Origin: Diadema setosum
Lineage: Eukaryota > Echinodermata > Echinoidea > Diadematoida > Diadematidae
Length of the DNA: 64,000 bases
Assembly (NCBI GenBank): GCA_033980235.1
Contig: CM067063.1
Coordinates: 43,090,354-43,154,353, forward strand
Reading direction: 5' to 3'
The notes under the pieces were generated by a model, which had not been told where the DNA came from, searched no databases, and saw only the letters and a program-made list of their open reading frames with translations. Position 1 is the stretch's first letter, and every line of letters begins with the position of its first letter. This document shows positions 22,674-34,460 of this stretch, piece by piece. A program made the position numbers and the translations under genes.

Positions 22674-23310
22674 CTTATACTGACTCCCTCCGTCATGCGC
22701 TGTTCTCGATGCACCCTAAATGCACCATGTGCACTCATGCAGAAGCTAAAATCACGCCCTTATCAGCTGATCAGAAATAATTAAATGCTGTGGGAATGAA
22801 AATTTCATAACAATAATCATAGTCCGTAATTTCATTTTCAAAACGGACTTCTTTGTGCGACTTATATGCTAATTAGCTGGAGAGCCTAAATGTCGCGACG
22901 TCATCAAACAGCATAACTGATAATCAGTTTGCTTGCATAGGCGTTCGTTCGTAGCTACTGTAGTAGCAGCAGACGACAGGTACACTTATGTTTACAACAC
23001 GTCTGTTATGCATGTATGTGTAGGTAATTCACCATCGAGATGCCTACAATGTGCAAAACTATATTTTGTAGCAGAATAGCAGCAATAGTCGTAAATACTC
23101 TCAGGGGAAATCTTTAGTTTGTTTGTTTGTTTGTTTGTTTGTTTGTTTATTTTTTTTCCCAATCCACAGAAAGAAAGGCAAAGATGTGCAATATGGCTTA
23201 GAACCCTCGTTACATCCAGAATGAGCATGAGAACATTACCGTAAATAAATGAAAAAAGTTTGAGCTAACGTACTGTAAACAGCGTTGTGGTTCTCAGGGC
23301 GTCTGTCCAG
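22674..23310. other. AT-rich non-coding; (GTTT)n tract
   Basis: Contains an eight- to nine-fold GTTT repeat at about 23114-23150, followed by a T run. On the minus strand this is a (AAAC)n tail such as retroposons leave, but no retroposon body was recognised next to it. No gene was seen. Confidence 0.45.
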
Positions 23311-23830
23311 GCTAAAACCCTGGTCACATATTAGAGACGAAATGAGCCGGAATGACGTCGAAAAGAAACTTCGTTCTACATTCCTGGATATTTGAGGTGC
23401 ACTCCAAAAATTCAGACTGAATTCGGAGTGCGTTCCAAATATCCGGGCCCATTCTTGTGGTCGGCCTGAATGTTTTGCTCATATTCAACATTTTCAAGGT
23501 GGGTTCGAAGGGGATATCGAACAGCATTCAATGGGTATTCTAACTGCACTCTGTATGCATTCTAAAAATTCATTACGACATTCAAATAGCGTTCGAAACA
23601 TTCTCATCACAATCAAGGGAGAAACGAAACGGCAAGCCACTTTAAATCCTGCCAGAATATCCCAAGTACGCCTCGAATGAACGGAAAAGTACCTCGAATA
23701 CATCTTAATTGCTCCTGGAATCTATTTCGACATTAACAGAATTCCGCTGGAATGCACTTCGAATGCCCTCATAATCTTTTGATTGCCATTCGAATGAGCT
23801 TCAAATGCAGTCAGACTTTAGAGACCGTCG
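23311..23830. repeat. Degenerate ATTCGAATG-like short-motif region
   Basis: About 500 bp in which motifs such as CATTCGAAT, GCGTTCGAA, CATTCAAAT and GGAATGCACTTCGAATG recur without a fixed period, on both strands. It starts next to CCCTGGTCACATA, which resembles the CCCCAGTCACATA terminus of the foldback elements upstream. It is probably another decayed DNA element with motif-rich ends. No reading frame is convincing. Confidence 0.5.
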
Positions 23831-24940
23831 ACTGTCAGAACGGAAAGTAGAAAGAAACATGTGTATTTTGCTTTACTTTCTAAAAAATAAATATGCATTT
23901 GGCGTGACTGATGTACTGATGCCTATCATTCCCAAATTATTTCTTCCCCACCTCAGTGTAGTGTAGCCCAACTAGACGCTCTGCACAGAACGACTGCCAA
24001 CGCGAGCGACATTGAGACTATACATGCAATGTACAAATAAATAAAGCAGTATAACAACAACGAAATACATTGTACATGTACTACAGTATTGCGTTGCCGG
24101 GATACGCGTGTCCGATCAGTAACATTGTTCGTGTAACTCGAGGTAAAGGTCTAAAATTTCCTTTAGAAATCAAAATATTATGCAACGTCCTCAATGTCAG
24201 ATTGTTGTATGAATATCCCAGTCTCTACTGTAGTTTATAGTGTACGGGAGGCTCTCTGGGCCTTAGAATCAGGGACTTCTTAGATGTTTTACCAGGTGGG
24301 TACGGGCCAACTCCTCTGGTAACGCGGGTAGCAAGCCATAGCTGTAATTAATATTATTGCCACTGGCACATCCATTTGCGTTGCTGCATAACTGCTGGAA
24401 TTGCCGTAGGGTAGGCGCAAAATGGTATTACCGGATGGGACCGTTTTGCTTTCTTACAGTCGCCATTGTTCAGTACCAACCGAAGAAGAGAAGATTTAGC
24501 TCTCTCTGTTTTCATTATTTACGGAACTTTGACTTACACGAGACATTTTGAGATTCACTAATCGCAAAGTGTAGAAACAACTCATCTATATAACTATTGG
24601 TGTACGAGTTACTCGTGATTTACTTATGCACAGCTCCATACGAGAGCACGTAAGGTTAATCTTTTTTACTTGTTTGGAAAACTTACATACAACTTCAATC
24701 AATGTGAATTAATTTTGAAGCGATTTATGTTAAATGATAGCGAAATTAGTTAGTGAAACAAATTTATTTCGAATTCATAAAGGAATGATTATGGTTGTGA
24801 TGATGAAGTATGATTATTTTGTTGTAGTTTTCATGGAATGTTTCTTCTGAAAATATTGACATTGCTGGTTATCCAGCAAAAAGTAGGATTTGTGCTACCT
24901 TGACGTATGCACGTTTTGTAGATCAGTTTTGTTGTATTTA
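23831..24940. other. No feature recognised
   Basis: AT-rich unique-looking sequence. I see no exon, RNA gene or repeat that I can support. Confidence 0.4.
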
Positions 24941-25180
24941 CAGTTAAAGATAAAGGTATATAAATATGCTGAATGTTTGAAAATTGGTGATTACATATAC
25001 TGTTTTTCTGTATTATAGTGTTGGCAAAAAGATGCCTTTATGATGTTTGATATGTCTTGTGAATGTTGTCAATGTTATTGTGTATTGTGTATTTGTCTGT
25101 TTTGTAAGAAGCATGTGAACAAAACAAATATCCATGAAATGGACAATAAAGACTGAAATGAAATGAAATGAATGAAATTC
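24941..25180 (+). mobile_element. Possible retroposon 3' end with (GAAAT)n tail
   Basis: T/G-rich sequence ending in ACAATAAAG (AATAAA at 25145-25150) and a GAAAT pentamer repeat (about 25154-25178). The tail resembles the LINE tails near 20920 and 21065. It could alternatively be the 3' end of a host transcript, but no coding sequence was recognised upstream. Confidence 0.45.
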
Positions 25181-26340
25181 CATGGCTTGTTAATTTTCAG
25201 TTTTTCCTCTTTGCTTTTAAGATCTTTTCTTTCCGGTAGTGCGTCTTCCGCAATAGAGGCAAGAATTATAAGCCTATGACATGTTGGGTAATGTCAGAAC
25301 AGGCTTATTTTGACACAAAGTTATGCTCAGTCACCGTTGGGAGGATGGAAGTTCAAACCTGTTAAGAGATAAGTGATATTTTATCTTGTCTAAGCATGGT
25401 CCTAATATATCACTAATTCAGATAACTTTAAAAGATAAATCGTCTTTATAGTATTAGCAATGCTTTTTGTCAATCAGATTTTGTCGATAGGAAGGCACCT
25501 GAAATACGTAAGATTAAATGTCTTCCAGCTGCGATTTCTTGGTTAACAGTTATTGAAGAAGACCTATTGTATTTATTATGTCATGATAACTCCTCAGTCG
25601 TAAGGAATTCTGACGTCACTCCTCTTAAACCACTGAGGTCCAGATGTACATTAAACATTCATTGATGCCATTGGTAATGTCCAAATAAATCATCGTTGTA
25701 ATTCGCCTAGACACAGGTAGAGGTATAATGGTTTCACGTACTTTTATTGTTAGAGGAACCTAAGTGGGAAATAAGTCCCCAAATCAGTCATGATGAACAT
25801 ATGGTTAGATTTCTAGTTTCTTTTTGAAGTGCTCTAAAAGAAACAAAATATTGTTGAGTGTTATCACAACACTGACTTCATCACGAGTATTGAACGTAAG
25901 TGACCTAAGAACCCAAGTTACGTTGCCGTTGGAGGACTTTGTTGCATCACACAATGACAAATATTAAAGTTTGACTTACAGAATGTGTATCTTTGGCACG
26001 TTTTGGGTTGGGTTGGATGGGAATTGGAACAGTCTAGAGGCGCCATATCCATTGTCGCACGCACTCTGTACATATCATGTGGTTTTGATAAGTTCCTGTA
26101 AAATGATCCCACAAAATCAAGGGGCTCATGCCTTTTTGAAATCCACTTTACTTGAGTGGGGGACTATTGATCACCTTATGCAGTATTGTCATGCATTCAG
26201 TGTACCATGGAAACTTATCTGCTGAAACTACGAACAGTGAACACACCACACCACGTAAACACATTTTGAACTCATCAGTTAAAGTGGGCTGCAACACTGT
26301 TATCACTTGTCGTTTCTAAGTGTGTGCGTACACGTGAGTT

Positions 26341-26342
<2 letters not shown>
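25181..26342. other. No feature recognised
   Basis: Unique-looking AT-rich sequence without a supportable gene, repeat or RNA. Confidence 0.4.
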
Positions 26343-26400
<58 letters not shown>

Positions 26401-26420
26401 TGTGCGTGTGTGTGTATGTT
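26343..26420. repeat. (TG)n microsatellite
   Basis: TG repeat of about 75 bp with a few interruptions (TATG, GCG) at its right end. Confidence 0.95.
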
Positions 26421-27169
26421 TTGTGGTTCAGCAGCAGGGTGGTATGTATACCTCTGATAACTTCTTCACATTAGCAATGCGTTTTGAGACTCACTTTGCG
26501 TTTCTGTTACAGGTTATTGCTTTCTTGTTATATAAAAATTGCACTTATGCCATATTGTCCCATATTTTTGTGTACTGTCATATGATCAGTTCTTTCTCGC
26601 TTGAGAAAAAGTCAGAATCTCAGTGGTTCCATGAAAAATAGTCTAATGTATTCACGCCGATAGCCTCGACTCAGTCTAAAACGTCTTTACCTACCGAGGC
26701 AGTCGGAGAGCCTGAGTGTCGTCAAATGCCCATCTCAATGTTTTCACCTGTTAATTCCTGACAAATTCCCGGTTGCACTGCTAAAGAGTGAGCAACCAGC
26801 AGTGGCAGGATGAATGATTTCTGATGACCAATTAAAAGGCTACCCAGTGTCCCGAGTAAGAAACTACAGCAGGGAGCACTGTATTTGCCCGAGTGGTTGC
26901 ACCCTTAAAGTGAACGCGATGCCGGCGTGAATGTCGATCGAACATGTAAAGTGAAACCAAGGATGCTTAGACAGATGGTGTCTAATGAATTCAAATCGGT
27001 TCGAAAAGGAGGACAGGAATTTGCAACTTGAGTGTCTTGTTCCAATTCTACTTCCATGTGTGCATTTAGAGGAAAAAGAGGGAACGCATCAACAATCTGC
27101 AGTTACAGTCACACACATATTTGATCTTTTTCTGATAGCTAAAAGTCACTCCAAAAATGACTCTCGAGG

Positions 27170-27170
<1 letters not shown>
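26421..27170. other. No feature recognised
   Basis: Non-coding spacer between two dinucleotide repeats. No supportable exon. Confidence 0.4.

Positions 27171-27221
<51 letters not shown>
27171..27221. repeat. (CA)n microsatellite
   Basis: Perfect CA repeat of 50 bp. Confidence 0.95.
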
Positions 27222-30200
27222 GAACTGAAAATTAAACGTCAAAATAGTCATAGTTTGTTGACGCATTTAGAATTCACCAGGGAAATATGATAATTGCATT
27301 ATTTGATGACTACACTCCTTTATATTTTAAACAATAATGTTGAAAGGACATGGGCTTTTTACCGTGTGGTTGCACAGCTCATTACGCGCTGACAAGCGTT
27401 ATTAATGATCAAAAAATGACGCCAGCAACATTATGCTACTTGGAGCGTATTGAAAGGGTGTCTGGGTGATGATGTAGGTATCAAAGAAATACTCTTGGGT
27501 AAATCACAATGTGCAAAGAGCTCATTTCATAATTTCTATTTGTTTTTCCCCCTTTCAAACCACTCAGGAAATCTTTGCATTTGAATACATTTTACTGAAG
27601 TATTGCGATTCTGGAAGTATTTCCCGCAAGATGATTTATTATGACATTTCGAAATATTGGCTGAATTGATGCAGTGCGGTATGAGGCATAAGTCTGCTCC
27701 TAACCAACAATCTTTCAGCGTTCTTGAAGAACCGCTTTCCTGGGTTTTGGACTTTGCGTTCGGCAAAATCTTTCGTAACACACGGCAATCATGATTATTC
27801 AAACAATGTCGTCTTCTTTAGCATTAGCTATCATATACATTATATAGAATGATGTACCAGAGGCAGTCTTCTCTAGTTTGCCTTAATTATGGAAGGGACA
27901 GTGTGTCTGCTCCCGGCCATGGTATAACGAACTCATTATTTTCCTTTTCCTATTTCTCCTTTTCTAGCAGAAAATATTCATTTGCACTTTCCAGTCTGTC
28001 GCTGTCTACTTGCTCACGCGCATATCTGTACATGTGTTTAAATACACCCGGTGTTTCCAATCCGAATACAATTTTTGCGGCTCCTGGTTGCTATGGCAAC
28101 AACATGTCCCAAACCGGACTTGCGTGGACGATGGTTTGTCGATAGGTGAGAGATAGATAGAGAGAAAGAGAGTGAACATAAAGAAGAAGAAAGACTTACT
28201 ACCACATACGTGCTGTTGTTAATGAGAACTGCATTGAACCTACCTTCATTTAAGTCATATTCAAAAATGCATCTTTCGAACTCGACCAGGAAATGAGTAA
28301 GCGAACGATCCTCAAGAGATGGAAATAGGCAACCGTCGTAAACAGTACTGCACACACCTTCTGGAATTCTTCAGGAGTCAATGATAATCAAAAAGATAGA
28401 GAAAAGCGTTCTAGATTAATTCGCCTTCATTTGTAAAAACACACTAACATACACATACAAACGTACATACGTGCTCTCACACAAACACACTAAACATACA
28501 TTTACAGGACCTTATAGTGCTGCAACTCTGTCTATGAGTCCTCTTGTCTTGGTACCATATCTTAAATCTGTCAATATCTTTTACATTAGATTTGTCTTTC
28601 ACGACCAGGGTAAAGTGTAACGCTGCTGCTGATAGTTATATTCAACGAGGAATTATATAGAATATGTTTTCTTGACTCATCGGGTATTGAATAGTAAAAG
28701 GTTGTTTATTTAATCATTCTCCCTTGAATCGAAGATTAATTTGTTTTTCACATTCGTTTGTCTGCCAGGTATTGTTAAAGCTCCGTTGCCTGGCATTTTC
28801 TCTTATTTCCTTCAGCCACGTTTTGTATAAATAACTTTAACCCCATATCGATCTTTTCATGAAGCGTAATGTCTCTCCACGGCTGGTTTCATTCCGTTCT
28901 ATAGGCATTGGCAAATAATGTCATAATCTCGTGTAGGTTTCTTACTGTCAGACGTCTGTTAGATCGTCTTTCCATCGCACATAATGTTTACATATTGGAC
29001 AATAAAAGGGCCTTTCCTGAATCTCAAATATTTGTCATCCATTGAGACTTAGAAAAGAACACACCACGCATGTCCGTAAGGATTGTGCTTGACCGAAATA
29101 TCTCACGTCCCATCTCAAGTGATTTACTTGCTTATCGATGTTAGTTCTTATTCCTGCATAGAATTTCAGCTCTTTTCAAGTGTAGCCACTCGCATGCCTT
29201 CACCTCTTCCCCAATAACTTTTAAGTATGTATTGATGAATAGAAGCTGATTTCACTCAAAACCAGCTTGTGTCATAGTTAGGCTGATGTATTGATCATCT
29301 TGGTCAAATATCTGGTCATGGTTAATTTTTATGTGTCAATATCTCAATATCTTTACATTGCTTAAATTGTCAAAAGATAAACACTATACAGCGTGTAGAG
29401 GCTATACTGTTATCATCTAGGGAGGAAGACACGTCTTTTAAGTATAAAATGCTGCGGACTTGTTGTTGTTGTTTTTTAACAATACCCTCTCCAGTGCTTG
29501 TACCTTTGTGCATCTGCCTTCAATACAATGTTATACATTATTTGATTCCAGATTAATGCCTAAAGAAATTGCTATGGAGCTGGGGGTATTTTTCTATTTG
29601 TTTTCGGAAAATAAACAGATAGATAGGTGAATAAAATCAATCTGTGTATACAATACATCTATGGGAAGAGACCTGATGGCTCATAGCAAATGTCATAGAC
29701 GATTTTGTATTTACAGCAGAACGACTACTGCATTATAATTTCTTGATCTTTCGATCCAACAACGTTACGATAAGTGCTGCCTCTGTTCGATTAGACATAC
29801 ATACAAGGAGAGATCAAAGCAGGCCATATATTGTTCAAACACAGACGCAGTCTTCCAGGGATACCACAAATAAATTGACTTGCCCAAATGTCAATGTCAA
29901 TTCCTTTGTTCACGGTATCAATGGTTTTGATTACACGCGAGGGACCTAGAACAAGACAAGATATCTTGAATCCACCTTCTGGATCAACCGGAGTCCAGCA
30001 GAATGTGTTGATTACGGTGAAGTGAAATATGAGTAGATCAAATAGCCTGAAGAGCTGAGTGTTATGAGCAGAGACTGTTTAATGGAAGCTCATCTAACAC
30101 GGTCATGAAGCATTTCTTTCTGTTGGTCTTCTTTATAGCTGCCGCAACAATTTACACATTGACACAATTCACAGAGTGGATAACATTGACTAAGACTTCT

Positions 30201-32041
30201 CATACTCTTGTGTCACTGCGTGAGCTGGACGGAACGAAGAACTAAACTTATTAAAAAATGAACCATGCGTATAGCACTTTTGCATTTGTCAGCATGTGCA
30301 TCATCAAGTCTTGCGTGCATGACATTACAGTGTCGACCTCGGATCTTCAGGTTTTTTTCCCACATGTTATTGCTTCCAAATGTTGTATGCGTTAAAAGAT
30401 GACAAGTATAGCCTTTCTGCCTCAGTATGATTGGTTGTGTCTGAAGATACTTCTCTAATTCAAAAGGTGGAAACCATGTCAAAAATGACAGATATGAGAA
30501 ATCGGTCCTGATTTGAAGAGAGACAGAGCATATAGGGACCAGATCAAAACATAATGCCGCTATCACTTCACCATAATATATTCTAATGACTGTAAACCGT
30601 GTTGAATGATAACTAAGAAAGATGATGAATTGTTTTAATGGCAAGATTCGACTTCAATCGTGTAAGTCAAATCACTCCATTTGTCTTTGTAGATAGGGTC
30701 AGGTGTACTCACAATGGCGTCCACGCACGCGAGACTCAACTAGATTAAAGATGCAATTGTAAACGATCGATTCAATACAAAAAGTAAGAGGAGTTAGAGA
30801 GGGAGTGGTATCTTGAGGTAATAAACATCCCAGTTCTCTTGTGAAGAATACTAACCCGAGAGGTTTTAAATTGCCGTTTTACTAACGACATCTTCAGGGA
30901 CACACAAAGCCACGGGAAATCTAGTCTGGTATTTTGCAATATTACCTTCCCTTACAAATGTACTGCGTAATCATGGATGCTATCAAATTGCTTCATCCGT
31001 TACCTTTTCAACTGGTTCAGATACACGGAGTTAAGAAAGTAACAACAGTAAGTTGTACGCTGCTTTAAAGACGCTATGATATTCATACTGACTCCAACAG
31101 TAGGGATTATGGTTAACACTCAGTGGTATGTGTAACAAACAAACATAACAAACTTTCTACGTTTTATGCAATGAAAGAAAAAGAAAACATAGTGACAAAA
31201 TGTCCCGCTACTCTGAAAATCATGAGGGCAATGCAGACGGACTTTCATTGCTGGCAATGAAAAATCATCATAGCTTATATCCTCTGTATCTAAACATTCT
31301 CCGTATGAACAATGAGTTTACCAGCGTAAATATAAGATTTAGGTGCACATTAAGGTGTTTGCTCAGATATGTGAGAGTGGTAGGATCCAAACCGAAAAAA
31401 AAATAATGATGTCTTTACACAAACGACATATTCTATGTCATTCTCTATTAGTTGAAATATCTGAAATAGTTTAAACACAACACATGCGAACAAATGCATG
31501 TATTCTCATACAACAATATCACCACGTGTAAGTGCATAGCTGTGCAAACACATGCAAGTACGAAAAAAGCTTTTGGATCGACCATTGTAAAAGGATTTTA
31601 TACTCTGTAGTCATATCTTCGTCTAAATGAAACGCAATATCTAAACCGAGGGATGCGTTTCCTTCACAAAAAAGCTAGCGTCTGCACGCCAGCGGAGTGT
31701 GCCCTATCTACTAATGAAGATCAGTCGTCGTAGTGAGCGTATGTAATTTCATCCTACTTTCGAGGTGTTGAGGCAGCGATTAAGAAGGGATCGTGGTGTT
31801 GCAAGCAGTGTCATGAACACCCAGTCTTGGACAGGATTCTTGGCACCCTTCTCTTTTTCCGATGGGAGTCATTTAGTTGGACATCTTAGAACACTTCCAC
31901 ACCCCTGGTAAAACGTATCTGTGAGAAGCTGCGTTTGAAAACAATCATTTAATTCGTACATTGCGTGGAGGCATATAGATACTCAAAGTACAATACATAC
32001 AAGCACACACATGAGCACGGATATTACAGAAACGTGAACAT
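27222..32041. other. Long non-coding stretch with an RFX-like X-box
   Basis: No intact gene was recognised in 4.8 kb. It contains a palindromic X-box-like sequence (28087-28100), a possible minus-strand exon just upstream of it in that orientation (28244-28368), an AGATAGATAG/GAGA run near 28148-28172 and CA-rich patches near 28440-28500. The longest reading frame (minus, 30213-30644, 143 codons) has no recognisable domain. Confidence 0.4.
28087..28100. promoter_or_regulatory. RFX-type X-box-like palindrome
   Basis: GTTGCTATGGCAAC differs at one position from the fully palindromic RFX-factor consensus GTTGCCATGGCAAC. X-boxes are typical of ciliary gene promoters in animals. No ciliary gene is recognised beside it, so function is uncertain. 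Confidence 0.4.
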
Positions 32042-32066
32042 ACACACACACACACACACAGACACA

Positions 32067-32107
<41 letters not shown>

Positions 32108-32131
32108 ACTCACACACACAAACACAAACAC
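32042..32131. repeat. (CA)n microsatellite, interrupted
   Basis: About 90 bp of CA repeat with GACACAGA, CTCACACT and AACA interruptions. Confidence 0.95.
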
Positions 32132-33690
32132 ACTTGAAAGTCTATTACGCTTTGAGATATAACCCAAACAATTACTTCTGAATTTTAAACACTTATCATC
32201 CTTATCTAAAATCCCGCTTTTCAAACCAATAATGAATGATAAATCTACAACGAGGATGCATGAATGATAACGGACAGAACATCCATTATTTTTTTGAGGT
32301 GTTCAAGAATTGCGTGAATTACTGTCAACATTTGAGCCTTATTGATTGAGATCTCTCTACCATAGAAAACTGTTCCTAATTTTGCTTTCCAGCACCTAAC
32401 TTTGAACTTTCAGTAAATCACCCTTTGTTTTCAGTATCAAAAAGACATCTGAATTTAGTCAGCTCTCATGGAATCAAGAAAAGTGAAAATTCTGATTGCT
32501 ATTTCGAGATGAAAGTGGTGATATTCAATAGAGATAACAAATATATTAGAGATGATTCTACGAAGACTTTTCTCATCATGAAGAGGTTTAACCTATAACA
32601 AACTATTGAACGAATATAGTAAATCCCAGGGCTATGACGAACAAAGTGCTGCGATAGCTGCATATGTCATTAACGCGTCCTAATGTCAAGGAAAATTGTA
32701 AGAGTACGCCCATATGCATAAAAAACAACAAAACCGATGATACTCAGTGATTCTGGTCTGCTTGTTGCACTGTAATGAGACGAGAAAGAAAATGCTTTCA
32801 ACGTTATCGACTGATCACTGAATTATATAAAATTTATGCATTTTGGAACCATGCAGCAAGAAGTGCATTGACATCTCAGAAAGACAAAGTATGAACCATG
32901 TAAGCCCATCCAAATGACTGTAGAAATCACGTGAACAGCAATGGCATTTCGTCGGTAAAAAAGGTTTCTAGACTTAATTATCTTTATTGTTTGACATTCT
33001 GACACAATGGAAAACATAAATGTATGCTTTGGCTATGTTCACCACGAGCCGAATATCATTGATTAGTTTATGACAGCTTCTAAATATTACATTCTGATTA
33101 CACCTCACAGACACCAGCCCTGCAGAGGTTCATTCTCACACGGCTAATTAATCACTATGATATCATTTTGTTTTGTTAGTTAGATGTTATCCAACTAATA
33201 TACGTGTCATATAATTATGTCGCAAAGAAAAATCCGTCACATCCACTCATCTCATTTTATTACTACTTATTAAACACTTCAGTGTCTTTTTCAGGAAATC
33301 AAAATTGAAAGTCCTATGACAGTCATTAAGAATTCTTCTTATGTTATCTTATCTCTTTCCCTTGCCTGCTAAAATGATTTCCTTTCGTAACTTCTATTAT
33401 TGAAAATGAAACAACGTTTAAGATGACGAAAACTCGTCGAGTCCTCATTAGAAGAGAGGATGGACAAATAATTAGAGAGGTTGAAATTTGGAGTCATTGA
33501 TGAAAATCAATTCACTTTTTGTACATTGAAAGTGAAAAGAGGATAGCTCATTATCGCAGCTTTCTCTCACTTGAAGACAGTAGATTGGACCGTCGGGGTA
33601 AGCTGTCTAATGACTGCATTACTGTAATGACGGCAGGGACAATGTATCATACAGGTCTCAAATCAGATCGGACGTAAACTAATGAGGAAA
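32132..33690. other. No feature recognised
   Basis: AT-rich unique-looking sequence. No gene, RNA or repeat is supported. Confidence 0.4.
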
Positions 33691-34090
33691 GCAGTGGCAA
33701 TATGGAGGAAAGACGAGGGGTTTGGAGAAAAGTAAACTTAGTTAGGAGGAAAGAAGCCGTTGCGTTTAGAAAAGATTTGGTAGGGTGGAGGAGAGAAGTA
33801 GCAGTGTGATTTAAAAAATAGTATAGTGTGGTGGAAAGAAGTGGTAGAGCCGAGAAAAGAGTAGTTAAAGTAGAAGGAAGAAATGGCAGAGTGGTGGAAA
33901 GAAATGGTAGAGTTCAAGAAAGAAATGATAGAGTGGTGGAAAGAAATGGTAGAGTGATGGAGGAAAGAAGTGGTAGAGTGAGGGGAAAGGGGAATGGCAG
34001 TGCGGGGAAAACGGTAGTGTAGACTAGACTGGTAGAGGAAAGAAATGACAGTATGAAGGAAAGAAATAGTAGTAATGAAAGAAGAAATGT
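33691..34090 (+). repeat. Purine-rich minisatellite, about 21-bp period
   Basis: Degenerate tandem copies of a unit like GTGGAAAGAAATGGTAGAGTG, clearest at 33830-33990 and decaying on both sides. Because 21 is a multiple of three, one frame stays open and reads a repeating heptapeptide rich in Arg, Asn, Gly and Val. This is a consequence of the repeat and not evidence of a gene. Confidence 0.8.
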
Positions 34091-34209
34091 ATCCTATGTC
34101 ATGTTTTGTGTGATGTATCAGAAGTTGTCATTACCTCGACTGAATGCTGCTCATATATAAGCCTACTACCCAATATACTAAAGTGTAACTGTAGCATGGG
34201 GTCACTCCA

Positions 34210-34460
34210 GGAGATCGACACCCACGAGTTACACAGTCTACGAGTTAGACATTGAAAAAAAGGTCCATGAGTCACACAGCTAAAGAGTCATACAGCCCAT
34301 GAGTTCGACACTAGGCAAATAAGGCCCTCAAGTTTGACAATACATAACGGGACTTAATGTGTCGGTCTCGTGGGTCCTGTTTGCTTAGTTTTGAACTCAC
34401 AGGCTGTATGACTCGTGGACCGTATGAACCGTGGGTGTCCAACTCGTGCCGTGCGCCCGT
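34210..34460. repeat. Foldback minisatellite, copy 1 (CCCACGAGT family)
   Basis: The left half carries short units such as CCCACGAGTTACACAG, CATGAGTCACACAGC and CAGCCCATGAGTTCGACA. The right half carries the same units inverted (AGGCTGTATGACTCGTGG, GGGTGTCCAACTCGTG). It is therefore an imperfect inverted repeat built from roughly 16-20-bp units. A second copy of the family lies at 49430-49780. Confidence 0.8.

Noticed and set aside
26324..27290. Frames spanning the TG and CA repeats
   Set aside because: Valine-Cys or Thr-His runs encoded by dinucleotide repeats, with no coding signal outside them.
27536..27802. Cysteine-containing 88-codon minus-strand frame
   Set aside because: Cysteine spacing matches no family I know, and there is no splice-site or promoter evidence.
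30213..30644. 143-codon minus-strand frame
   Set aside because: No family resemblance, no splice or promoter support, and composition typical of random AT-rich sequence.
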